In this document: one piece after another, positions 26,560 to 36,613 of the stretch
Numbering within the stretch: position 1 is the stretch's first letter
Layout: every line of letters starts with the position of its first letter
Source of the DNA: Hyphomicrobiales bacterium
Lineage (GTDB): Bacteria > Pseudomonadota > Alphaproteobacteria > Rhizobiales > Xanthobacteraceae
DNA length: 64,000 bases
NCBI GenBank assembly: GCA_013911975.1
Contig: JACESF010000004.1
Coordinates: forward strand, 62,001-126,000
Direction: 5' to 3'
Position numbers and translations under genes: made by a program
Notes under the pieces: model-generated
Told to the model about the DNA's origin: nothing
Seen by the model: only the letters and a program-made list of their open reading frames with translations
The model's database searches: none

Positions 26560-28653
26560 ATGCGCCCGGCCTCGCTCGATCCCCTCTTCGCGCCCCTGAC
26601 GAGCCTCAAGGGGATCGGCCCCAAGCTGGAGCGGCCCTTCGCGCGCCTTCTGGACCGGGAGACGCCCCGCGTCCTCGACCTCCTCTATCATCTTCCGTCC
26701 GGCTTCGTGGACCGGCGCGCCCGCCCCACCCTCGCCGAGGCGACGCCGGACACGGACGTGACCGTCGAGGTGCGCGTGGAAGGGCATCAGGCCCCCCCGC
26801 CGGGCCGCCGCGCCCCCCACCGCACCTTCGTGAGCGACGGCACGGCGGACCTCGTCATCGTCCATTTCAACATGGAGGCGGGCTTCATCGAGCGCATGCT
26901 GCCGGTGGGCGCCACCCGCTGGCTGTGCGGGCGCATCTCGCTCTATGACGGGATGCGGCAGATGTCCCATCCCGACCGGATCCTGGACGCCGCCGGCCTC
27001 GCCCGCCTGCCGCCCATCGAGCCGGTCTATCCCCTGGTGGAAGGGCTGGGGAACGGGCTGGTGCGCCGGGTCATGGAGGGTGCCCTCGCCCGCATCCCCG
27101 ATCTGCCCGAGACCTTGCCACCCGGTCTGCTCTCGGAGCGCCGCTGGCCGGATTTCAGGACCGCCCTCACCCGCATCCACCGGCCCGCCGACATCGCCGA
27201 CATCGCGGTGGGCGGCCCCGCATGGCAGCGCCTCGCCTTCGAGGAATTGTACGCCCACCAAATGGCCCTGGCCCTCACGCGGACGGAGCAGGCGGAGGCG
27301 GGCGGGCGCCCGACAATCGGAGACGGCCATCTCACGGAGCGACTGAGGCAGGAATTGCCCTTCACCCTCACCGGCGCCCAGGAGGCGGCCATCAAGGCGA
27401 TCCATGCCGACATCGCCAGCGACAAGCGCATGCTGCGCCTGCTCCAGGGCGACGTGGGCTCGGGCAAGACGGTGGTGGCGCTGCTCGCCGCCGCAAGCGT
27501 CGTGGAAGCGGGGCGGCAGGCGGCGCTGATGGCGCCGACGGAAGTGCTGGCCCGCCAGCATCATGAGACGATTGCCCCATTGGCGGAGACGGCGGGCCTC
27601 AAGGTCGCCATCCTCACCGGGCGCGAGAAGGGCCGGGCGCGGGCAGCGATTCTCGACGCTCTGGCGCGCGGGGAGATCCACCTGCTTGTGGGCACCCACG
27701 CGGTGATCCAGCCGGACGTGATTTTCCACGACCTCGCCCTCGCCATCGTGGACGAGCAGCACCGCTTCGGCGTGGAGCAGCGCCTCGCGCTATCGCGCAA
27801 GGGCGAGACCGCCGACCTGCTGCTGATGACCGCCACCCCCATTCCCCGCACCCTCGTGCTCGCGCTGTTCGGCGACATGGCCCTGTCGGAGCTGCGGGAA
27901 AAGCCGCCGGGCCGGCAGAAAGTGGACACCCGCTCGGTGTCCCTCGACCGGCTGGAAGAGGTGACGGAGGCGGTGGGCCGGGCGCTGGCCGCCGGGGCGC
28001 AGGTCTATTGGATCTGCCCCCTGGTGGAGGAGAGCGACAAGTCCGACCTCTCCGCCGCCACGGACCGGCACGTCGCCCTCAAGGAGCGCTTCGGCTCCAC
28101 GGTCGAACTGGTCCACGGGCGCATGACGGGCGGCGAGAAGGATGCCGCCATGGCGCGCTTCGCTTCCGGCGACGCGCGGGTGCTGGTGGCCACCACGGTC
28201 GTGGAAGTGGGCGTGAACGTGCCCAACGCCACCTTGATGGTCATCGAGCATGCGGAGCGGTTCGGCCTCTCGCAATTGCACCAGTTGCGCGGCCGCGTGG
28301 GGCGCGGCGACAAGCCGTCGGCCTGCCTCCTGCTCTACCGTGCGCCGCTGGGCGAGATCGCCAAGGCGCGGCTCGCCATGATGCGCGCCAGCGACGACGG
28401 CTTTGTGCTGGCCGAGGAGGATTTGCGCCTGCGCGGCGAGGGCGACGTGCTGGGCACGCGCCAGAGCGGTTTTCCCGGTTTCGCGCTCGCCCGCATGGAC
28501 GTTCATGTGGAGCTGATGGCCGACGCCCGCGCCGAAGCGGCGCGCATGCTTTCAGGGGACGCCCATCTCACGTCGCCCGGCGGCGGCGCGGCACGGACCT
28601 TGCTCTTTCTCCACGGCCGGGATGCGGCCATGCGTTTTATTTCGGCGGGTTGA
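26560..28653 (+). CDS. recG: ATP-dependent DNA helicase RecG
   Basis: This 697-residue branch-migration helicase rewinds stalled forks. An N-terminal wedge domain (OB fold, about residues 60-150) is followed by two RecA-like domains with Walker A LLQGDVGSGKTVVA, the DEQH box VDEQHRFGV, motif III TATPIPRT, and motif VI QLRGRVGRGDKPS, plus the C-terminal FARMDVH-like TRG region. The ATG at 26560 (MRPASLDPLF) begins conserved sequence; an upstream in-frame ATG at 26437 would overlap the pcm start and add non-conserved residues. It is followed after three bases by a DUF454 gene. Confidence 0.96.
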   Translation: MRPASLDPLFAPLTSLKGIGPKLERPFARLLDRETPRVLDLLYHLPSGFVDRRARPTLAEATPDTDVTVEVRVEGHQAPPPGRRAPHRTFVSDGTADLVIVHFNMEAGFIERMLPVGATRWLCGRISLYDGMRQMSHPDRILDAAGLARLPPIEPVYPLVEGLGNGLVRRVMEGALARIPDLPETLPPGLLSERRWPDFRTALTRIHRPADIADIAVGGPAWQRLAFEELYAHQMALALTRTEQAEAGGRPTIGDGHLTERLRQELPFTLTGAQEAAIKAIHADIASDKRMLRLLQGDVGSGKTVVALLAAASVVEAGRQAALMAPTEVLARQHHETIAPLAETAGLKVAILTGREKGRARAAILDALARGEIHLLVGTHAVIQPDVIFHDLALAIVDEQHRFGVEQRLALSRKGETADLLLMTATPIPRTLVLALFGDMALSELREKPPGRQKVDTRSVSLDRLEEVTEAVGRALAAGAQVYWICPLVEESDKSDLSAATDRHVALKERFGSTVELVHGRMTGGEKDAAMARFASGDARVLVATTVVEVGVNVPNATLMVIEHAERFGLSQLHQLRGRVGRGDKPSACLLLYRAPLGEIAKARLAMMRASDDGFVLAEEDLRLRGEGDVLGTRQSGFPGFALARMDVHVELMADARAEAARMLSGDAHLTSPGGGAARTLLFLHGRDAAMRFISAG

Positions 28654-28656
28654 AGG

Positions 28657-29022
28657 ATGAAGCGGATCTGGCGCCAGACCCTGTTCGTGGCAGGGTTCGT
28701 CTTCCTCGTCATCGGGGCCATCGGCATGGTGGTGCCGATGCTGCCGGGGACGGTGTTCCTCATCCTGTCCGCCTGGTGCTTCGCGCGGACCTCGCCGCGC
28801 TTCGAGGCCTGGCTTCTCAACCACCGCTATCTGGGCCCGAGCGTGCGCCGCTGGCAGGAGACCGGCGCCATCCCGCTGCCCGTCAAATTGCTGGCCCTCA
28901 CGAGCTTCGTCGGCACCTGGACCGGCTCCTGGTATGTGGGCGCCCCCATGCCGGTCCTGGTGGGGCTCGGCCTCCTGTTCGCGGCGCTGGCGGTGTTCAT
29001 GGTCACGCGTCCCTCGCGCTGA
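28657..29022 (+). CDS. DUF454 (YbaN family) inner-membrane protein
   Basis: The 121-residue product has a short basic start, two or more membrane helices near the N-terminus (TLFVAGFVFLVIGAIGMVVPMLPGT), the DUF454 signature PMLPGTVFLILSAWCFARTSPRFEAWLLNHRYLG, and two further helices at the C-terminus. YbaN-like proteins are common and of unknown function. It starts three bases after recG and is probably cotranscribed with it. Confidence 0.9.
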   Translation: MKRIWRQTLFVAGFVFLVIGAIGMVVPMLPGTVFLILSAWCFARTSPRFEAWLLNHRYLGPSVRRWQETGAIPLPVKLLALTSFVGTWTGSWYVGAPMPVLVGLGLLFAALAVFMVTRPSR

Positions 29023-29111
29023 TGGGCGAGGGGAGTTGAACGGGCGGGTGCCCTCGCCCTATGTTCCGCGCCCGGCCGACCCGCTCGCCGCCGGACGAAG
29101 GGGGAATGTGA

Positions 29112-30176
29112 ATGTCGAAACGGCTGCTGTCGTTCGTCGCCAACGCGGCCCTGTGCCTGGTCGCGCTCGTGGCCGCGCTGGTCTTCGCGGAATTCGCCGT
29201 CCGGCTGATCATGCCCCAGAAGCTCACCGGCTCCAGCCGCGTGCAGGATGCGAGCGGCCTGCTGCTCAACAAGGCGTCAGGCGAGACGCTGCACCAGTTC
29301 GGCGACCTCTCCGTCACCTATCGGTTCGGCCCCCTCCACAATCGCCTGCTTGAGCGCCCGGTGCCCGATTTCGAGCGCCACCCCCGCGTGCTCGTCCTGG
29401 GCGATTCCTTCACGTTCGGCTGGCTGACGCCGGACGGCTCCACCTATGTGGACAAGCTTCAGGCGCGCTTCCCGAACCAGCAAATCATCAACGGCGCGGC
29501 GGCCGGATGGGGCACGGCGGACTATGTGCGCTTCGTGGAAAGCTATTGCAGCGACATCCGGCCGGACGAGATCCTGGTCTTCCTGAACACCGACGATATC
29601 GGGCGGGCCTATAAGAGCGGCCTCTACAGTTTCACGGACGGGCGGCTGAAGTCCGAAACGGTCGGAATCGACCCGCTGAAGAAACGGCTGAACGACCTGC
29701 CGCTCTACAATTTCATCTCCGAGCACTCGCACCTGCTGGCGCTCATCAAGGCGCAATTCTACCTGCACCAGCCGCAGCGGGACATTTCGGGGCGGGAATT
29801 CCCCCATCTGGACATTTCGTCGGATGATAGTCTCACGACGGCGGTGAAGAAGGGAGAGGCCCTCTTCCTGCGCCTCAAGAGCGCCGCGGCGCAGTGCGAC
29901 GCGCGCCTGGCGGTGGTCTATACCGGCTGGGTGGACTACACCGCGCCGAGCGGCGACCGCGAGCCAACCATGAATTTCCTGCGCGGCGCGACGGCGTTCT
30001 TCGCGGCCAACGGCATTCCCTTCTACGACCTCGCGCAGGATCCGGCCCTGCGCCGGGTCTGGGCCGATCGGGACGCCTATATCATCCCCAATGACTGGCA
30101 CCCCAACCAGCGCGGGGTGGATGCCATCTACCAGGGCGCCGTGAACGCCCTGAACGGCACCGTCCTGAAGGACTGA
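29112..30176 (+). CDS. Membrane-anchored SGNH/GDSL hydrolase
   Basis: The 354-residue protein starts with one membrane helix (ALCLVALVAALVFAEFAVRLI), placing the catalytic domain in the periplasm. Block I is VLGDSFTFGW with the nucleophile Ser at about residue 99; a Gly-Asn-type central block is INGAAAGWGT; block V is DWHPNQRG with the Asp-His pair near residue 337. Such proteins remove or add acyl groups on polysaccharides. The start follows a GGGGGAAT-like ribosome site. Neighbours on the other side (glmS, glmU) make UDP-GlcNAc, which fits a glycan substrate, but no target is identifiable. Confidence 0.85.
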   Translation: MSKRLLSFVANAALCLVALVAALVFAEFAVRLIMPQKLTGSSRVQDASGLLLNKASGETLHQFGDLSVTYRFGPLHNRLLERPVPDFERHPRVLVLGDSFTFGWLTPDGSTYVDKLQARFPNQQIINGAAAGWGTADYVRFVESYCSDIRPDEILVFLNTDDIGRAYKSGLYSFTDGRLKSETVGIDPLKKRLNDLPLYNFISEHSHLLALIKAQFYLHQPQRDISGREFPHLDISSDDSLTTAVKKGEALFLRLKSAAAQCDARLAVVYTGWVDYTAPSGDREPTMNFLRGATAFFAANGIPFYDLAQDPALRRVWADRDAYIIPNDWHPNQRGVDAIYQGAVNALNGTVLKD

Positions 30177-30196
30177 GCGGCGCCCGCGCCGCCGCC

Positions 30197-30233
30197 GTCA
30201 CGCGCGCTACGCCGCATGGAAGCGCGCGCTGAC
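30197..30233. other. Hairpin between convergent SGNH gene and glmS
   Basis: GTCA-C-GCGCGC on the left pairs with GCGCGC-GC-TGAC on the right, with one extra base and a 14-base loop. A second GGCC/GGCC hairpin follows near 30237-30256. No T-run, so a bidirectional terminator role is only possible. Confidence 0.35.
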
Positions 30234-30271
30234 CGTCCGGCCCGCGATGCAGGCCGGTCGGCGCGCCCCCG

Positions 30272-32095
<1,824 letters not shown>

Positions 32096-32199
32096 GAAAC
32101 GCCGCTCCCCGAGGTGACGTGCCTTCTCTAGCATGGCGCCACCCCTGGCGGCGCCTCACTTCATCTGACGCATTCTGACAACCGGCGCACGCCGTTCCG

Positions 32200-33558
32200 T
32201 CAGTCCTTCTTCGCCGCCTTGGCCGCCGCGAGCCGCGCCCGCAGGTCCGCCGCGCGCCCCTCCTTCGTCACCTGCCGCCCCCGGGCGATGGCGAGCGAAT
32301 CGGGCGGGACGTCCTCGGTGATGACCGAGCCGGTCCCCACATAGGATCCCGCACCGATCTTCACCGGAGCCACCAGCGCGGAATGCACGCCCACGAAGGC
32401 GTTGGCGCCGATCTCCGTGCGGAACTTGGAATAGCCGTCATAATTGCAGGTGATGGTGCCCGCGCCGAGATTGCTGCCCGCGCCCACATGGGCATCGCCC
32501 ACATAGGACAGGTGGTTCACCTTGGCGCCGCGCTCCAGGTGGGAGGCCTTGGTCTCCACGAAATTGCCGATGCGCACGTCCGCGTCCAGGCGGGTGCCCG
32601 GCCGCAGGCGGGCATAGGGGCCGATGGAGACGCCGCTTTCCAGCGTCGCCCCTTCCAGGTGGCAGAAGGCATGGATGACCACATCGTCCGCCACGCTCAC
32701 CCCGGGGCCGAACACCACGTTCGGCTCCACCACCACGTCGCGCCCCAGGCGCGTGTCGGCCGAGAAGAACACCGTCTCCGGCGCCACCAGGGTCGCGCCG
32801 TTGTCCATGGCTGCCCGGCGCAGGCGCTGCTGGAGAATCGCTTCCGCCTCGGCGAGCTGCGCGCGGCTGTTGACGCCCGCCACCTCGTCCAGCGGCGCCC
32901 GCGCCGCCGCCGTTCCGCGCCCGTCGGCGCGCGCGATCTCCACCACGTCGGTCAGGTAGTATTCGCCCTTGGAATTGTCGTTGCGCACCGCCTCCAGCAG
33001 CGCCAGTGCGTGCGCGCCGGACAAGGCCATGAGCCCGGCATTGCAGAAGTCGATCCGCTTCTCGGAGGGGGTCGCCTCCTTCTCCTCGCGGATGGCGAGG
33101 AGGTCGTCGCCCTCCATGATGAGACGACCGTATCCTGTGGGATCGTCGGCCTGGAAGCCCAGGGCCGCCACCGCAGCGCCTTCAGCGAGCGGCGCGCGCA
33201 GCGCCAGCAGGGTCTCGGGTCGCACCAGGGGCGTGTCGGCGTAGAGCACCAGCACGTCGTCCACCGGCTCATCGAGGGCGGCGCGGGCGGCGAGCACCGC
33301 ATGGGCGGTGCCGAGCCGTTCCGTCTGGACGAAGACCTGGGCGCCCGGCGCCACGGCGCGCGCCTCGGCCGCCACGTCGTCCCGGCCCGGCCCGACCACC
33401 ACGGCAAGGCGCGTCGCGCCCGCCGCATTGGCCGCGGCGAGGACGTGGCGCACCATGGAGAAGCCGGCGACCTTGTGCAGCACCTTGGGCAGGCGCGACT
33501 TCATGCGGGTGCCCTCGCCCGCCGCCAGCACGATCACCAACAGACTGCGCCCGCTCAT
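32200..33558 (-). CDS. glmU: Bifunctional GlmU: GlcN-1-P acetyltransferase / GlcNAc-1-P uridyltransferase
   Basis: The 452-residue enzyme completes UDP-GlcNAc synthesis. The N-terminal nucleotidyltransferase domain shows [25 protein letters not shown] and [11 protein letters not shown]; the C-terminal half is a left-handed beta-helix with hexapeptide repeats ([34 protein letters not shown]) carrying the acetyltransferase site, and ends with an Ala/Lys tail. The ATG at 33558 has a GAGGG ribosome site upstream. With glmS it forms a UDP-GlcNAc supply unit. Confidence 0.97.
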   Translation of the reverse strand: MSGRSLLVIVLAAGEGTRMKSRLPKVLHKVAGFSMVRHVLAAANAAGATRLAVVVGPGRDDVAAEARAVAPGAQVFVQTERLGTAHAVLAARAALDEPVDDVLVLYADTPLVRPETLLALRAPLAEGAAVAALGFQADDPTGYGRLIMEGDDLLAIREEKEATPSEKRIDFCNAGLMALSGAHALALLEAVRNDNSKGEYYLTDVVEIARADGRGTAAARAPLDEVAGVNSRAQLAEAEAILQQRLRRAAMDNGATLVAPETVFFSADTRLGRDVVVEPNVVFGPGVSVADDVVIHAFCHLEGATLESGVSIGPYARLRPGTRLDADVRIGNFVETKASHLERGAKVNHLSYVGDAHVGAGSNLGAGTITCNYDGYSKFRTEIGANAFVGVHSALVAPVKIGAGSYVGTGSVITEDVPPDSLAIARGRQVTKEGRAADLRARLAAAKAAKKD

Positions 33559-33763
33559 CGCCCATCCCTCATCCATGCCGATCCGCCCTTCTTAAGGCCG
33601 GATCGGGCCGGAACAAATCCGCGTGCCCGACAATGCCCTCGTTAGGTTACGAATGCACCAAGGGCCGCTCCTGCCGTGCCCGCTCTTGCATCGCCGGCGG
33701 ATTTCTGTGAACTCCGGGGCGAGCGCGGCGCCGGCCGGCATCCGCGCCGCGACAGGAACAGGC

Positions 33764-34144
33764 ATGTCCAGCACCACCTTCACTCCCGGGCCCCGGGCCA
33801 TGAACTGGCTGATCTTCTGCACCATGGCCGCCACCGGCTGGGCGCTCTATGTGCGCTATCTGGTGATCGAGCCTTCGGTGGTGGGCCTTCCCTGCGACGC
33901 CGGGCTGAAGACCTTCCAGTGCCAGACGCGCAGCGTCGTGATCGCGCTGTTCGGCTGGTCGGTGTTCGGCGGCATCGCGCTGGCCGCCGCGCTGGTGCAG
34001 TTCGTGCGCCCGAGCGTGCCGGCGCTGGCGACCGGGCTCGCCTTCGCGGGGATCAGCCTCGTTCTCTACAACAACATCGCCGGCGCGCTCGCGGCGATGC
34101 TGCTCATCCTTTCGCTCGCGCGCCCAGGACGCGCGACAGCGTGA
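33764..34144 (+). CDS. Small membrane protein, unknown function
   Basis: The 126-residue protein has four predicted membrane helices (NWLIFCTMAATGWALYV, SVVIALFGWSVFGGIALAA, PALATGLAFAGISLVLYN, GALAAMLLILSLA) and a periplasmic or cytoplasmic loop with paired Cys (LPCDAGLKTFQCQT). ATG at 33764 has an AGGAA ribosome site eight bases upstream. It is divergent from glmU and convergent with the NdvC-like gene: their coding sequences overlap tail to tail by 41 bases (34104-34144). No family is recognised; by position it may relate to the glucan locus, which is only a guess. Confidence 0.75.
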   Translation: MSSTTFTPGPRAMNWLIFCTMAATGWALYVRYLVIEPSVVGLPCDAGLKTFQCQTRSVVIALFGWSVFGGIALAAALVQFVRPSVPALATGLAFAGISLVLYNNIAGALAAMLLILSLARPGRATA

Positions 34145-35768
34145 AGGCCATCAGCAGGCAGAGCGCGCCGAACCAGGACGCCTGCCAGTTGGCCAGGGTC
34201 TCGTTCAGCGGCACATAGACCGCCGCGATCAGCAGGACCCAGAAGGCGAGGCGCTCGGCCATGCCCGCGCCCTGCCCGTCCGGCCGGCGCACCAGCGCCA
34301 GGGCGGCGAGCCCCACCGCCACAGGCGTCAGGGGATTGACCGGGAAATCCTTGTAGCGCGGGTCGAAGATCAGCTCGAACGCCACCTCGCCCACCGCCAG
34401 CACGCCAAGCGCCAGGACCAGGGACAGGATGCGGCTCTTGGCCGTGCTGCCGCGCCCATTGGCGAAATCGAGGCCCGCGGCGAAGGCGGGAAGCGGCGTG
34501 CCGCGCGTGGCGAAGCCCGCACACAGGAGGGTGGCGGCGATGGAGAGGCCGAGCAGCGCCCCGTTGCGCGTCCAGCCGACCCAGCCGAGGCTTTCCAGCG
34601 GCAGCGCCGCCAGGGTCGCGCCGACGGTGACGCCGCCGGACAGGGCGATGGCGGCGACGGCCAGCCATTGGGCGGAGGTGGCGCGTGCGCCGTCGAAGCG
34701 GCGCGCCCGGAACGCCCCATAGAGCCCGAAGGCGAACGCGCCCACGGCGAGAGCCGCGCCAGCGGCGGCCTGAGCCTGCCAGCGGGGATGGTTGCTCACC
34801 GGCGCGCCCCACTGGAACTTCTCCATGCGGTTCGCGCTGTCGATGAGACCCCAATGGCCGCCCACCGTGCCCTCGTTGCGGCGCTTCCAGGGCTGGTCGA
34901 ACGCCTCGATCACATTGACCCGGTAGCCCTTTTCCTTGGCGAGCTTCAGCACCTCGTGCATCACCAGCGCCTGGTCGGCGGGCGAGGGCAGCGCGCCTTC
35001 GCGCATGCGCCCGGCGCTCGGCCAGCCGGTCTCGCCGATCAGGATCTCCTTGCCGGGAAACTGGTCCGCCACATGCTGGCGGATGCGGTCGATATGGGCG
35101 CCGGCCGCCTGGGCGGAGACCGGGAAGTCCTCCCAATAGGGCAGGATATGGACGGTGACGAAGTCCACCTCCCCCGCCAGGGCCTTGGCCCGCTCCCAGA
35201 ACTCCCACACGTCCGCATAGGTGACGGGCACGCCGCCCGCCCGCGAGCGCACCTCGCGCAGGATGTTGGCGATGTCGGTGGCCGACAATTCGCCGCGCAG
35301 CATCACCTCATTGCCCACCACCAAGGCGGAAATGGTGTCGGGATACTTCTGCGCCAGGGCGACTCCCGCCTCGATCTCCTTGCGATTCTTGTCCTGGTCG
35401 CTGGACAGCCAGATGCCCTGGAACACCTTCAGGCCGTGCTTCTTGGCCAGCGGCGCCACCTTGTCGAGCCCCAGCTCCACGGAATAGGTGCGCACGCACT
35501 GGGTGACCTTGGCCAACTGGGCCATGTCCTCGTCGATCTGCGCTTCCGGAATGGGGGTGCCGCCATTGAGCGGCGACTGGCCCTCGCGGAACGGGGCGTA
35601 GGAGACGCAGGGCAGCTTCTCGCCGGCGGCCAGCGGCGACGGCGGCATCCGCACCGCCTGGCCCATCCAGGTCCAGTAGCCGACGATCGCCAGGAGAACC
35701 AGCGCCAGCAGGCCGACGGGAAGGGTGAGGGACGAAGCGGCGCCGGATGGGCGATCGGAAAGCGGCAT
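34104..35768 (-). CDS. NdvC-like GH17 membrane protein, probable beta-1,6-glucan synthesis
   Basis: The 554-residue protein has one N-terminal membrane helix, a periplasmic GH17 domain (about residues 50-320) and roughly eight C-terminal helices. Both GH17 glutamates are present: Glu154 in VVGNE (acid/base) and Glu246 in GETGWPS (nucleophile), with FDQPWKR following. In Bradyrhizobium, NdvC of about the same size and layout is required for the beta-(1,6) linkages of cyclic glucan, apparently by transglycosylation. The ATG at 35768 is preferred to a GTG ten codons upstream. The gene is divergent from the small secreted protein and the NdvB-like gene, so the three probably form one glucan locus. 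Confidence 0.85.
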   Translation of the reverse strand: MPLSDRPSGAASSLTLPVGLLALVLLAIVGYWTWMGQAVRMPPSPLAAGEKLPCVSYAPFREGQSPLNGGTPIPEAQIDEDMAQLAKVTQCVRTYSVELGLDKVAPLAKKHGLKVFQGIWLSSDQDKNRKEIEAGVALAQKYPDTISALVVGNEVMLRGELSATDIANILREVRSRAGGVPVTYADVWEFWERAKALAGEVDFVTVHILPYWEDFPVSAQAAGAHIDRIRQHVADQFPGKEILIGETGWPSAGRMREGALPSPADQALVMHEVLKLAKEKGYRVNVIEAFDQPWKRRNEGTVGGHWGLIDSANRMEKFQWGAPVSNHPRWQAQAAAGAALAVGAFAFGLYGAFRARRFDGARATSAQWLAVAAIALSGGVTVGATLAALPLESLGWVGWTRNGALLGLSIAATLLCAGFATRGTPLPAFAAGLDFANGRGSTAKSRILSLVLALGVLAVGEVAFELIFDPRYKDFPVNPLTPVAVGLAALALVRRPDGQGAGMAERLAFWVLLIAAVYVPLNETLANWQASWFGALCLLMAFTLSRVLGARAKG

Positions 35769-35939
35769 GGCATCTCTCGGACCCGACCGCCGGGTCACGT
35801 TGCGACATAAAGCGTCTGGGCGAGGCTGTGAAGGGCGCCGCTTCCGGGCGTCGAAGGGCGCGTCGTCATGCTGACAAATTGCGCGCCTTCTTCTAACGTG
35901 TCGCCGCGGAATGCCTTCCGCTCATCAGCCTCGAACTTC

Positions 35940-36398
35940 ATGGCCGTCATGGACCGTTTTCGTATCGCTCTGCTCGCGGGCGCCGTTTTCCTTGCGTGCG
36001 CCGCCCCCGCAGCCGCCCAATCCTCCTCCCCGGACCAGAAGCCGGCTCAGCCGGAACAGCAGCTGACCCCCGAGCAGCAGGCGGCCCGCGAGGCGCAGAA
36101 GCGCTCCGTGGAAGAGTTCGCCGAGGCGGCCCGCCTCCTGCCGGGCACGGCCGGCCTGCCGGAATGCGTCTGGACGGGGCGGCGCATCGCCACGCTCCTG
36201 TGGCGCGATGACATCGACACCGCCCGCCGCCACCTGGACCTCTACGAGAAGTTCGGCTGCCCCACCGAGCACCTGAAGCTGGCCTTCCGCTGCCTGGTGC
36301 GCCAGGGCAACATCGATCCGAAAACGCAGGAACGCCTCACCGGGCGGGTTCAGCAATGTTGGGTTAATCCCGACTATGTTGCTGCACCTGCGCAATAA
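35940..36398 (+). CDS. Small secreted four-cysteine protein in the glucan locus
   Basis: The 152-residue product has a signal peptide ending AAPAAA, then a Gln/Pro-rich linker (about 20 residues), then a helical domain with four Cys (PECVW, FGCPT, FRCLV, QQCWV) that could form two disulfides. An alternative start at 35949 (MDRFRIA) removes three residues; neither has a strong ribosome site. It lies between ndvC-like and ndvB-like genes, on the strand of the latter. Its size does not fit Bradyrhizobium NdvD (about 27 kDa). No family recognised; by position I propose a periplasmic helper of glucan synthesis, untested. Confidence 0.75.
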   Translation: MAVMDRFRIALLAGAVFLACAAPAAAQSSSPDQKPAQPEQQLTPEQQAAREAQKRSVEEFAEAARLLPGTAGLPECVWTGRRIATLLWRDDIDTARRHLDLYEKFGCPTEHLKLAFRCLVRQGNIDPKTQERLTGRVQQCWVNPDYVAAPAQ

Positions 36399-36414
36399 TT
36401 AGATCATGGCATTG

Positions 36415-36509
36415 CCGTTCCGCTGCCGAACGGCTGCCACAGTCCCCATTTACCTCTTTATTTGAGAGGTTTAGTGTCTCGGTGCACCGCCGCGTAACCG
36501 TGGCGGTGC
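36415..36509 (+). promoter_or_regulatory. Structured leader of the ndvB-like gene: three hairpins
   Basis: Three stem-loops lie in the 215-base gap: CCGTTC/GAACGG (36415-36433), ACCTCT/AGAGGT (36452-36470, followed by TTT), and GCACCGCC/GGCGGTGC (36484-36509, 10-base loop). The first two could end the upstream small gene's transcript; the third is 105 bases before the ndvB-like start. Confidence 0.5.
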
Positions 36510-36613
36510 CGACCGGTGGGGCAGGTCGAAAGGGTGCTCCGGGGCGTGCGGCTGGAACCGTTGCCGAACGCTCGAGTTAACGGTTCGTTTTCCCTTTCGA
36601 TTGGGTCCCCGCC

